64,000 nucleotides of DNA from Bacillota bacterium (GTDB lineage: Bacteria; Bacillota; Clostridia; Christensenellales; JAEXRW01). The translations under genes were made by a program, and so were the position numbers. A model generated the notes under the pieces. That model did no database searches, had not been told where the DNA came from, and was given only the letters and a program-made list of their open reading frames with translations. Location: positions 124,001 through 188,000 of the forward strand of contig JAEXRW010000041.1 of NCBI GenBank assembly GCA_023454175.1, in the 5' to 3' direction. This document shows positions 44,245 to 53,471 of this stretch, in pieces. How positions within the stretch are numbered: position 1 is the first letter of the stretch; every line of letters begins with the position of its first letter.

Positions 44245-44301
44245 ATGGAAAAGGTCGGCTGCAAAGCCGATTTTTTCATCGGAAAATTTGCCAAACTATA
44301 G
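44245..44301 (+). CDS. 18-codon leader-like ORF overlapping a terminator
   Basis: ATG at 44245 with TAAGGAG seven bases upstream. The product would be MEKVGCKADFFIGKFAKL. The strong ribosome site, coupling to the previous stop and overlap with a terminator hairpin suggest a leader peptide or attenuator. It may instead be the start of a lost gene. Confidence 0.45.
   Translation: MEKVGCKADFFIGKFAKL
44255..44277 (+). terminator. Rho-independent terminator inside the 18-codon ORF
   Basis: TCGGCT GCAA AGCCGA followed by TTTTTTC. Confidence 0.75.
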
Positions 44302-44402
44302 CCTAATTCCGTAATGAGCTTACTCTTCAAGCCCCCTCAGATAATCTGCTTGCCTTAAATAACTCATCAAATTGAACTTTTACTCAGATGTATTTTTAAC
44401 GT

Positions 44403-44684
44403 CTACCTTTCTTCCTCTAATTCATTTTTCTTTTGTCTATATATCTTAAAATCGACTATTGCTCCCGAAGCTACATCCTTGATTAAATGTACTCCAGGCT
44501 TGGACTTTTTTTGAACTTCGCTTATATCGGGTCCGTCCAGTTTCCTTTCTGAAGTAGCTGGAATTGAGTTATGCAATTCGATATCTATTGGCACAGTGTC
44601 AATTTCAAATTTCTTCCCTTGTTCCAAATCAGGCCTCATATGCCGATTTTTCTTTTCCTTACGATTCTTTTTATCCTCATCCAT
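44403..44684 (-). CDS. Hypothetical charged 93-aa protein
   Basis: A small, very hydrophilic protein starting MDEDKKNRKEKKNRHMRP. It is rich in Lys, Glu and Asp, with a short mixed middle (HNSIPATSERKLDGPDISEV) and a final VDFKIYRQKKNELEEER helix. TTGGAGAG lies seven bases before the ATG at 44684. I do not recognise it. It is convergent with the recombinase module and may be a remnant or a small regulatory protein of the element. Confidence 0.5.
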   Translation of the reverse strand: MDEDKKNRKEKKNRHMRPDLEQGKKFEIDTVPIDIELHNSIPATSERKLDGPDISEVQKKSKPGVHLIKDVASGAIVDFKIYRQKKNELEEER

Positions 44685-45098
44685 TGCTACACTCTCCAAC
44701 TCTAAGTTTGTCTTCGATGGTTCTTTTCCCCGAAATCAACAAAATTTATTCAAGCATTTTTAGATTAATTTTTAATTGTGTAACAAAAGCTATATATCCA
44801 AAACAGGCCATATAAGGGCACTTTGAAATAGTTGCATATAGGTGTTGCATAATATTTGGCTTTATGTGTAATTTCATAATATTTATTTGATTCTACAAAT
44901 GTTTTATTAAGTCAGTGATAATCTTCAAAAAGTGTTTAAAAGGGCTGATTAACCCAATGTCACTCCTTAAAAGAGCTCAGTATCTCTAAAGCTATGTGAC
45001 AATTACACAACAAGTCCGTTTCGGCACGTGAAAGATAAATTTGACTTTATAAGCTTGCTGATATGCCAATAAAATATTTATTGTTGAAAGGCACACGA

Positions 45099-45120
45099 GA
45101 ACACCCGTTCGTATTATAAT
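45099..45120 (+). promoter_or_regulatory. LexA-type SOS box and -10 box before the Y-family polymerase
   Basis: GAACACCCGTTC (45099-45110) matches the Gram-positive LexA/DinR operator core GAAC-N4-GTTC. A perfect TATAAT follows at 45115, 34 bp before the start codon. Damage-induced control of the polymerase is inferred. The rest of the 470-bp gap 44685-45154 shows nothing else clear. Confidence 0.7.
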
Positions 45121-45154
45121 AAGGGAGCAATGTTGAACGGAGTGTGTTGAGGGA

Positions 45155-46393
45155 GTGGACCGAGCAATACTTCACTCTGACTTGAACAGCTTTTATGCCT
45201 CAGTGGAATGCCTATACCATCCTGAACTCGCCGGCCTACCCGTGGCTGTAGGGGGCGATGTAGAACAGCGTCACGGTATTATCCTTGCGAAAAATAACCT
45301 TGCAAAGAAGGTTGGGATACAGACAGGGGAAGCGATATGGCAAGCGAAGCAGAAGTGCTCCAAACTGGTTGTTTTGCCCCCGACATTTGGTCTATACCTG
45401 CGTTTTTCCCGCAGCGTACGGGAGATTTACTCCCGATACACCCCTTATATTGAGGCCTTTGGTATTGATGAATGTTGGCTTGACGTGACCTCAAACGTTC
45501 GGATGGGACAGCCGGCAGAGGAAATCGCCAATGAAATCAGAACCGCTATCAAGGAAGAACTGGGGATTACCGTCTCTATAGGTGTGTCCTGGAACAAGAT
45601 ATTTGCCAAACTCGGGAGTGACCTAAAAAAGCCTGATGCTATAACAGTGATAACAAAGGAGAATTTTCACGAGAAAGTATGGCCATTGCCAGCAAATGAG
45701 CTGTTATACGTGGGAAGGTCAACCTGGCGGAAGTTTCAGAACTGGAACATCCTGACCATCGGGAAACTCGCCCGAACACCGGTAGATGAAATGCGGGAAT
45801 TGCTTGGTAAATGGGGTGAGACCCTACATATGTTTGCCAATGGGTGGGACCCTTCGCCGGTCAATGTCATGGACTATGAGGAAGAGGTGAAGGGGGTGGG
45901 AAACAGTATTACTACCCCTCGGGATATCGTAAATGAGCAGGACGCACGCCAGGTATTTTATGCTCTATCCGAGTCTGTAGCTGAACGGATGCGTAATAAG
46001 GGGCTATCGGGAACAACCATCGCTATTTGGATTAGGGATGTGGACCTGGGTTCTTTTACCCGGCAGCGAGTAATAAAGCGGCCGACATGCCTGGCATCAG
46101 ATATTGCCGCCAATGCCATCGATATTTTTCAACACAATTGGTTCTGGGATAAGCCGCTACGTTCGCTGGGGGTCCGTGTAACGGGACTTTTGTACGAGAA
46201 GGATGGACGGCAGTTGTCTCTTATGATTGGGCAGGAAGAGAAGCAGGAAGCACTCGAAAGGAGTATTGATGATATCCGTAAGAGGTTCGGCCACGGGGTA
46301 ATAAAACGGGCCCTCATGTTGAATGATTCGGCTCTTGACCCTGATACAAATGCACCAAATTCGCCCAACCGTCTTGCTTTTATGAAGAAGTGA
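45155..46393 (+). CDS. Y-family DNA polymerase (DNA polymerase IV/UmuC-like)
   Basis: A 412-aa translesion polymerase. The catalytic acids are in ILHSDLNSFYASVE (Asp8) and the GIDECWLDVT motif near residue 106. A helix-hairpin-helix region follows (WRKFQNWNILTIGKLARTPV), then the little-finger domain to about residue 370. The C-terminal beta-clamp motif is not obvious. The start is GTG, with GAGGGA just upstream. It would copy damaged DNA under SOS control (see the LexA box). Carrying such a gene as transposon cargo is unusual and could raise mutation rates or repair tolerance in the host. A strong terminator follows. Confidence 0.9.
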   Translation: MDRAILHSDLNSFYASVECLYHPELAGLPVAVGGDVEQRHGIILAKNNLAKKVGIQTGEAIWQAKQKCSKLVVLPPTFGLYLRFSRSVREIYSRYTPYIEAFGIDECWLDVTSNVRMGQPAEEIANEIRTAIKEELGITVSIGVSWNKIFAKLGSDLKKPDAITVITKENFHEKVWPLPANELLYVGRSTWRKFQNWNILTIGKLARTPVDEMRELLGKWGETLHMFANGWDPSPVNVMDYEEEVKGVGNSITTPRDIVNEQDARQVFYALSESVAERMRNKGLSGTTIAIWIRDVDLGSFTRQRVIKRPTCLASDIAANAIDIFQHNWFWDKPLRSLGVRVTGLLYEKDGRQLSLMIGQEEKQEALERSIDDIRKRFGHGVIKRALMLNDSALDPDTNAPNSPNRLAFMKK

Positions 46394-46431
46394 ACATCAG
46401 ATATGTTCACCGAAATTAACTCCATAAAATC

Positions 46432-46470
46432 ATAGAATGGGATTCCCCAAGGAATCCCATTCTATTTGCT
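46432..46470 (+). terminator. Terminator after the polymerase gene
   Basis: Perfect 15-base stem ATAGAATGGGATTCC/GGAATCCCATTCTAT with loop CCAA, followed by TTGCTGATTTTTC. Confidence 0.8.
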
Positions 46471-46472
46471 GA

Positions 46473-46553
46473 TTTTTCTGTTGTCTGCCAACTTGCTGGC
46501 CCTTGACGTCCAGCTTGAATATCGGGTTTTTCTGTTGCCCGCCAACTTGCTGG
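46473..46553. repeat. Two 27-bp direct repeats, 54 bp apart
   Basis: TTTTTCTGTTGYCYGCCAAC, then TTGCTGG, at 46473 and 46527 with two differences. The rest of the 379-bp gap 46394-46772 holds a CTATCAG/CTGATAG inverted pair near 46580-46620 and nothing else. Confidence 0.6.
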
Positions 46554-46772
46554 TCCGGCTATGGCAGCCCATCCAGCCTGTCTATCAGATTCATAAGGTG
46601 TCAGCTCACCTGATAGGCAACGAGTCTATCGGTAATATGATTATACACTTATAGATAAGCTATTCACAGGGTAATTTTTATCTTCTTTTTAAGCAACACA
46701 ATAAAATATAGGAAATTGCATCCCCTGCAACTGTCGCTTTTAATTAATAAATTCGAAACAGGAGTTGAAAAG

Positions 46773-48653
46773 CTAAGTTGATATAATTATTTCTAAACTC
46801 ATACTAAAAGACCATAGCTTTATTAATGCCGCTAACTCGTATTTAGCAATCATCGACATTATCTCTTCTGGGTGATGCAGCAAATCACCACTCGGTTTAA
46901 TCACAATTCTTTGCTTAATTGGAATCTCTCCTGAAATAGCACGTTCAACTATTCTCCATTCCGGAAGATTTTGTGTTTCATTTGCAAGCTCAACCCATCT
47001 CCTTCTCAGTTCGGGTAAAGCTCCACTCAATTGAATATCCGTTAACTGAGTAGCAGAACTACGAACTTGCGCAGAAAGTGTCCGCATTGTCGTATTAAAT
47101 GAGTCTTTGATATGGTATAAACAAAGAGTTTCGTTTTCATAACGGATTACATCGCACATCTCGATATTGTCGAGTGGCCTTTTTTTATGTAGACTGCAAC
47201 ATTGAAGATTATGTACAATCTGTCCAATATACTCGTCTTCAGTAGTATTCCCCCAATGCGGGAGGTCTGTTTGAATAATCCTCCCGCGAATAAGACCAGG
47301 TAATTCATTGTTCAATCTTTGCTTCAAACCATCGTAGACGCGATACCATACCCCATCGAGAATAATAAGAGCTTGGTGAGTCTCTTCATCCCATATTTCT
47401 CCATGGATATGTTCAAATAGCTTACCTCTTGTAAGTTCGATTGGCAAATCATCACCATGTTGTTCGGATGAGGTAAGTAATGCACGTTTAATTCCTTCAA
47501 TAATTATTTGTCTTTTTTGAAGTGGGTCTTCAATTTCGCAGATATTGCAATAGTCATTGATAAACTCGGATAAATCTTCACAATCCGAAAAATCTGGGTA
47601 TGATTTATGAAATTGCAAGCCTCCATGAATATCAATGTCAAACCTATTAGCAAGGTTAAATAAATTTATGTCCTGATTGCTAATAAAATAATCAATGTAT
47701 GGACGCGGGACTACAGTATTTGCCCAATCATATAAAGTTTCAGCAAGCTTATTCTGTGCTCTATTTTTGAGTTTTTTATCTTGGTTTGTTTCTGATAATG
47801 GAGAAATGCCTAACCATTCTTCCAGATTGAAATAGGGTTCTTCTGTGTCGATAAAATTCGTAATTTTGTCAAGCAAATCAAGAATTTCCTGTAAACTTAG
47901 CTTTCGTCGCAATCTAAAACTATTCTTAAAATTCCCATTTATATGTTTCTTTGTTGTATCAATCTGTAGATTTAGCCTTCTTTGAAGTATCTCAGTCTGA
48001 ATACGGCCAGCCAAATCTTTGCATACCTTACCAAAATCGATTACTTCCCTTGGCTTAGCATTTCTTCTATAATTTATTGATTGTGCAGCAATAGTTCCTG
48101 TAAAACCTCTATTATGGGCTGAAGTGATTGCAGGACTATCTTTGGGAATCAGTCGAATTAAAACCTTTAGTCCAAAATACTGGTCAATATATTTCTGAAT
48201 CACATGCCACCCTGCACCTGAGCAAAATGCAAACATTTCTTTATGGTTATATGCAAATAATACACAAGATGTATTCCTATTAGCCATGAGTTCAAGCTGT
48301 TCAGTAGGTATTTTTTCATCAAGTAATGCTATAATTGGATTCGATGGAGTTGTTCGAGCTTTAATAAGCATTAGTTTATAAGGAAGATTATCAACGTTTT
48401 GGAGGACTATAGGGTTATAGTGCAAAGCATCGGGTCTTGGATTATTATTTTGTTCATCCATTATGAAGCTAATTATGGCGTTCAAAAATGTTTCCACATT
48501 AACAGTAGTAAGTGTATTGTCACGTTGATTCATCCTTTGAAGCAATGCATCATATTCTGTACGCGTTTGGGCAACTAAATTCTGAGATAATTCACTAAAT
48601 ATCGAGTTTAAATCTATTCTATATATATCGGTTTGAATCTTTTTTGATGGCAT
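46773..48653 (-). CDS. TIGR04141/DUF6119-like defence-island protein
   Basis: A 626-aa cytoplasmic protein. The central part (CSGAGWHVIQKYIDQYFGLK near 150, then IPKDSPAI..HNRGFTGTIAAQS) resembles the sporadically distributed TIGR04141 family, which is often found with restriction-modification genes and whose biochemistry is unknown. A C-terminal region has RGKLFEHIHGEIW and the strand CDVIRYENETLCLYHIKDSF, similar to a nuclease-like core with an Asp/Glu..xxK-type arrangement. The start at 48653 has GGAGG seven bases upstream. It reads leftwards, 260 bp beyond the restriction gene, so it could be the last gene of the defence transcript. Confidence 0.6.
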   Translation of the reverse strand: MPSKKIQTDIYRIDLNSIFSELSQNLVAQTRTEYDALLQRMNQRDNTLTTVNVETFLNAIISFIMDEQNNNPRPDALHYNPIVLQNVDNLPYKLMLIKARTTPSNPIIALLDEKIPTEQLELMANRNTSCVLFAYNHKEMFAFCSGAGWHVIQKYIDQYFGLKVLIRLIPKDSPAITSAHNRGFTGTIAAQSINYRRNAKPREVIDFGKVCKDLAGRIQTEILQRRLNLQIDTTKKHINGNFKNSFRLRRKLSLQEILDLLDKITNFIDTEEPYFNLEEWLGISPLSETNQDKKLKNRAQNKLAETLYDWANTVVPRPYIDYFISNQDINLFNLANRFDIDIHGGLQFHKSYPDFSDCEDLSEFINDYCNICEIEDPLQKRQIIIEGIKRALLTSSEQHGDDLPIELTRGKLFEHIHGEIWDEETHQALIILDGVWYRVYDGLKQRLNNELPGLIRGRIIQTDLPHWGNTTEDEYIGQIVHNLQCCSLHKKRPLDNIEMCDVIRYENETLCLYHIKDSFNTTMRTLSAQVRSSATQLTDIQLSGALPELRRRWVELANETQNLPEWRIVERAISGEIPIKQRIVIKPSGDLLHHPEEIMSMIAKYELAALIKLWSFSMSLEIIIST

Positions 48654-48913
48654 AATCAAACCTCCAAACCAATTTATCTAAGAGATAACTAAATAAACAT
48701 ATTCGCCAATATCTGCTTAATCCCTTTGTTATTTTACATAATTCGTCATTTGTTAAGGGTCAGTAAACGATATCACTGGCAAGGGGGTAACGCGAAATTC
48801 ATGATGTTGGGTATTCTATGCATTTCGGTGGTTGCAGAAATGTATATATGGGAAAAGACATCGGGGTATACGATATATATATGCATACAGCAAATTTCTT
48901 TTATTTTTCGATT

Positions 48914-51637
48914 CTAAACTCTCACTTCATGCCGACCGAATAATGCTGCAACGCTATTTGCAGTTATATTTTCGTCATGCGGAATAAGTGCGTAGCGCCA
49001 AGGCTTCCCACTATGTTCAAGGTTATACTCTGTCGCATATTTGCAGTAAACAAGTGCCGCCTCAGTCTTCTTAATTACCTCCTCCGATGTTAAATCACGA
49101 CGGGCTTTGGTTTCTGTAAGCCATATGGAGTCAGTGGTTTCAACTACAAAATCCGGTTCATAACGACCCTTCTCGGTATTCTGCCGGTCCCAGTATATCC
49201 TAAATTGCTCTCTTGCTGGCCGCAGCCATCGAAGAACATCGGTATCATCTTCAAGTAGCATGGCTAACTTCTTTTCAGTATTGGAATCAAACTTGTAATA
49301 GGTGTGAAGGGCCTTTTTGAATCCAGTAAATATCTTTTTACGGATTTCCGAAGGCTCAACTGTATCGTAATAATTGTGAATCCTGTCTTTTTCAATTTTT
49401 TCATACCAATGTTCTTCAATGGTTGTAAAGGGATATACCTTAGGTTTGTCAAATGGAGGTTCTTCCACATAGAAATGAGATTTCATTTGGGAATAGAGAA
49501 TATCTACAATATCTTGCCGGTAATAAAGCATAACGTTTTCGACTTGTTTTGCATTAAGGTATGAATTCAAGCGTGAGACTGCTTGGTCAGCTAACTTGAA
49601 TAATAGGTCCGATTGCATATAATAATCTACTTCCGGCTTATCCATTAAGCCGCTGACGATAAGATTTTGGAGGCTGTCAACATGATATTCTCCCTTTGCT
49701 GATATAAATTCAGATTTATTATCCAGAAGGCTTTTAATAAGAATCTGTTCGTCTACAGGCTGCAGATTAAGCTTGCTTATATCCAGGTCAAAGTCATGGA
49801 AGCCGCATCTTACTTCCTGCATCCGCCCAACATAAATTCTCGGAATCTCGATGACATTTTCCCTTATCGTCTCTATTACTAAATCGATATACTTATCCAG
49901 CCCGCCTTTTTCATACATTTCAGTAAGATTCACAATTCCGCTATATTCCATGGGTAGTTCTCTTTGGACCTTCCGGACAATCTGTTGCTTTATCTCAGGT
50001 GTATTGATTTGTTGGACATCGGTCAGGCTTCGGCCAATCTCTTTTACTGCGGAATACGCTATTTGCTTAATCGCATTCTCCAGGTGCTCTGCCGCTCGTT
50101 TTTGCTCAGCTTCAGTCCCTTTTTCCGCCTTAGTTACAAGGTCTTGGATGTTCTCTTGTAACGGTTCACCAAATAGTTTTGTCTCAGCTGTAGAGCGGGC
50201 AATAAATAATTCCTTTTTAGTAAGCTCAGCATCCTCAATCTCGAATATGTTTTCCTTACGTATAATGCTGTCCGGTTTGTTCGCTTCGTTTACAATTTCC
50301 TCAAAACGGTCATGGGATACAATAGTGAGCCGGTCTACCTTTTTTACTCCAGTGCGTTTACCGTAAGGTAGTCTTAATCCTCTGCCTATGGTCTGCTCGC
50401 GCAATGTTGTTGAGGCAGCTGCCCGCAAAGGAATTATCGTATAAAGGTTGGTCACATCCCAACCTTCCTTAAGCATATTTACGTGAATTACTATCTCAAT
50501 TTCGTTATTTGGGTCTTCAAGTGTAAGCAACTTTATGATATTTTCTTCCTTCTCCTCGCCCGTTTGTTTGGAGTCAATCTGCATTACTCTATTCTTATAT
50601 TGTCCGCCAAAGAATAAATCTGATTGTATAATGCCCATTAACTCCGCCGCGTGTGTAGTATCCCTGGCTACAACCAGTATAAATGGTTTCACAACGTTCG
50701 TTTTGTTTTCTGCTGCATAAAGTGCAAGAGCAAGTTTTGTATCCTCATGGATACGTATTCCGTCCTCCAGCTTTAGCGTATCATTCTCCTTCTCTGTGTG
50801 CTTCTGAGGGTTATAAGCCCGTCTGGTTGCTACCGCAGGCTCTTTAACAAAGCCATCCCGAAGCGCACGGCCCAAAGGATAATCGTACACTACATTTTTG
50901 AACTTCTCTGTGCCTCTTGAAGTTTCAGAAAACGGTGTCGCTGTCAATTCCAGTCCAAGTACCGGGTTGAGTTCATTTAACACAGCCATCCCGCGTTCCG
51001 CGCGGTAATGGTGGGATTCATCCATCAGCAACACAAGGTCATCCTGTGCAGCAAGGAAATTAAAGTATGAATCTCCGATATACTCGCAGAGCCGTTTCAT
51101 CAGTGGTTCACGCCCGCCTTTTGTCTCTGCGTTAATCTTGGAAATATTAAAGATGTTTATCGTACAATCGCTCATGCTAATTTGCCCAGTAATCTGGTCC
51201 CGATAATTTTCACCTGTTATAACACGCGGTTTTATCTGAGCAAATGCGCCAATACCTGTAAACACATACTTCGGGTTTAATGGCATGTTAAAATCAGCGA
51301 TGAGTTTGTTGTAGACCGTCAAGTTAGGCGCCACAATAAAGAAATTCCTTATGCCCTTTACGGTATGCAGATAAGCCACAAAAGCGCCCATTAGTTTGGT
51401 TTTACCTACACCTGTTGCAAGAGCGAAAGTGATTGAGGGGAAGCTACGCTCAAAATCAGTACATATAGGGCATATAGAGTGGACCTTTGTGAGGGTGCTC
51501 TGCAAGTCAACGTTTTTTTCAAGTTCTAAATACGACAGTAGTTTGTCCAGCAAGGCCAGGCTATCTTCTTGCGGCTTGCGTAGGGACATCACATTGGAAA
51601 TATACTGGACGTTATATTCCTGAAATCTATTTTGCAT
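48914..51637 (-). CDS. Type III restriction enzyme Res subunit (helicase-nuclease)
   Basis: A 907-aa superfamily 2 helicase fused to a nuclease. The ATP site is FALATGVGKTKLM near residue 76, the DEAH-type box is MDESHHY near 209, and the late helicase motif REQTIGRGLRLPYG lies near 415. The C-terminal nuclease motif EPDFVVETTDSIWLTETKAR (about 825-845) has the PD...ExK layout of Res subunits. With a Mod partner it would move along DNA and cut unmodified phage DNA. It lies 31 bp after the methyltransferase gene. It is intact, while Mod appears interrupted, which would be harmful if Res acted alone; type III Res normally needs Mod to bind DNA. Confidence 0.85.
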   Translation of the reverse strand: MQNRFQEYNVQYISNVMSLRKPQEDSLALLDKLLSYLELEKNVDLQSTLTKVHSICPICTDFERSFPSITFALATGVGKTKLMGAFVAYLHTVKGIRNFFIVAPNLTVYNKLIADFNMPLNPKYVFTGIGAFAQIKPRVITGENYRDQITGQISMSDCTINIFNISKINAETKGGREPLMKRLCEYIGDSYFNFLAAQDDLVLLMDESHHYRAERGMAVLNELNPVLGLELTATPFSETSRGTEKFKNVVYDYPLGRALRDGFVKEPAVATRRAYNPQKHTEKENDTLKLEDGIRIHEDTKLALALYAAENKTNVVKPFILVVARDTTHAAELMGIIQSDLFFGGQYKNRVMQIDSKQTGEEKEENIIKLLTLEDPNNEIEIVIHVNMLKEGWDVTNLYTIIPLRAAASTTLREQTIGRGLRLPYGKRTGVKKVDRLTIVSHDRFEEIVNEANKPDSIIRKENIFEIEDAELTKKELFIARSTAETKLFGEPLQENIQDLVTKAEKGTEAEQKRAAEHLENAIKQIAYSAVKEIGRSLTDVQQINTPEIKQQIVRKVQRELPMEYSGIVNLTEMYEKGGLDKYIDLVIETIRENVIEIPRIYVGRMQEVRCGFHDFDLDISKLNLQPVDEQILIKSLLDNKSEFISAKGEYHVDSLQNLIVSGLMDKPEVDYYMQSDLLFKLADQAVSRLNSYLNAKQVENVMLYYRQDIVDILYSQMKSHFYVEEPPFDKPKVYPFTTIEEHWYEKIEKDRIHNYYDTVEPSEIRKKIFTGFKKALHTYYKFDSNTEKKLAMLLEDDTDVLRWLRPAREQFRIYWDRQNTEKGRYEPDFVVETTDSIWLTETKARRDLTSEEVIKKTEAALVYCKYATEYNLEHSGKPWRYALIPHDENITANSVAALFGRHEVRV

Positions 51638-51668
51638 TCTCTGCCCCCTATGTCACTTTCCTGCGGTA

Positions 51669-53399
51669 TTACCCCTCGTCAATCGAGTTAATGATATTTA
51701 GATTATAGTTTTCCTTCCCGAATTCGCACCTACCAAGCAGTATCTGCGGTATCTTTTTTATAATGATATTTCCGTAACGCTTTACTGTCGGGTCAAATGT
51801 GCTGGCACATATTAATAAAGTCTCGTCACTTTTCATCTCTTGTTTCAATGCATCCACATATTCGGCAGTGATATACGCAGTCGTGGTGTATATGAAACTT
51901 TTTTCGGTTGAATAACCTTGTTTCCAATATATATCTGGGTCGGGCGAATAGCGAAAACCTTCGTGCTTAGCCATGGCTGCAGCAAGCATATCTGCATTAT
52001 ACCGTCCATCAATGACCCAATGACCATAACTATCTTTTCTTAGCAGGGATGGGGCTAACTCGTAGAAGCGGAAACCACCACCGCCCTTCCAGTTTACAGT
52101 CTTAGATATGCCACCCTGTTCGCCATCCACAACAGCCATCAGTCGAGGGAGGCAGTGTGTAAAGCAATGGTCTCCAAGTTCAACGCCTATCCAACGACGG
52201 CCAATTTTGTGGGCGGCAGCGGCGGTGGTACCAGAGCCAAGAAACGAGTCAAGAACAAGGTCACCCTCTTCAGTAGTCATCTCGAAAATTCGGTTTACCA
52301 ATGCTTCAGGCTTTTTGCCATTAGGGAATAGAACACCGCCTTCTTTTGTTAGGTTGTTAATACTTGAAGTAAAATCCCAATATGTACCTTGTAAGTCTTT
52401 CTTGTAGAGGACACCATTAATTGTTTCACTGATATCCTTTAGCCATGCAAATAGTCTGCATTTGTCCCCTTTATAAAATTGCTCATACGTTTTTCCTTTA
52501 TTTCGTCCCGTTTTTGGTATATATTCAATAGAAAGTATATCATCGGATATGGCAAACGCTTCTCGTGCTTGAATAATGCGTGTACGTATTGATGACTGAG
52601 CGTCTTTTGCTTCGAAAATTCTATGACCGTATTTATAATAGACTTCTTTCTCTGTTATTCTATCATCCCGCATAATTTGGTTTACAGATTTTACTATGGC
52701 GTTTTCCCGAACGAAAATCTTTATTTCGTTTCCGTCACCATCAGCCGTAGAACCAACGTACTTTTTTTTACCTTCATCAATCAACGCCGATGTATAATGC
52801 CAGTTTTTCCCACTGTCCCGGTATTGGTCTACATATGTGTACATTTCAGTATAGTCATAAGCACCCGTAAAAAGTGGTAGTTCGTTATAGTTTTTGGCAT
52901 AAACTAATATGAATTCGCAGTTCTTTTTTAGCCGTTTATCTTCACCACCTCCGGAAGCTCCTGCTGTATTCTTCATATTAACAGATATCATATTTACGAA
53001 GTTACCTCTACCAAAAACCTCATCACAAACGACCTTGAGATATGCTTGTTCTTCATCGTTAATCTGAATCCAGATGCTTCCGTCTTCGCTGAGTAAGTTT
53101 CGAAGAATGCAAAGTCGTGGCATCATCCGATTAAGCCAACGAGAATGTTCAATATAGTCATCATAATGTTCATTCATTGCATCAATGTTATATGGTGGGT
53201 CAATATAGATACATTTTATCTTGCCGGTAAAATCAGTCTCCAAAGCTTTTAGAGCGAGTAGATTGTCCCCGTGAACAAGCATATTACCACTTTCTCTGTC
53301 CCCATATCCTTTTTAAGGGTCTTCCAGTAAGATGCGTGGCTCGATAGCTTCCTGTTTTTCTTTACCTATCCAGGTCAGTTCAAGTTTCTGCTTTACCAT
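51669..53399 (-). pseudogene. Type III-like DNA adenine methyltransferase (Mod) with stop at codon 29
   Basis: The full frame starts at ATG 53399 (GGGGAG seven bases upstream) and reads MVKQKLELTWIGKE through RILLEDP, then TAA (53313-53315), then KGYGDRESGNMLVHGDNLLA and on for 538 more residues. The part after the stop contains the catalytic IDPPYN (about residue 66 in full numbering) and the later SAM motif DSFLGSGTTAAAA, in the order of the beta class. The N-terminal 28 residues look like the normal start of this family, so TAA probably replaces GAA (Glu). Translation could restart at ATG 53282, which keeps all catalytic motifs but has a poor ribosome site. Gene order is SNF2, Mod, Res. 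Confidence 0.8.
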
Positions 53400-53471
53400 T
53401 TTATAACTCCCCATAAATCGATAACAAAATAACATTTCAATAGAACGTTTCTTATATATGTTACAGTCGCA

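Noticed and set aside
48660..48913. Possible 63-aa rightward gene between the TIGR04141-like and Res genes
   Set aside because: Its frame has no ribosome site and unusual composition, and it overlaps the Res stop region.
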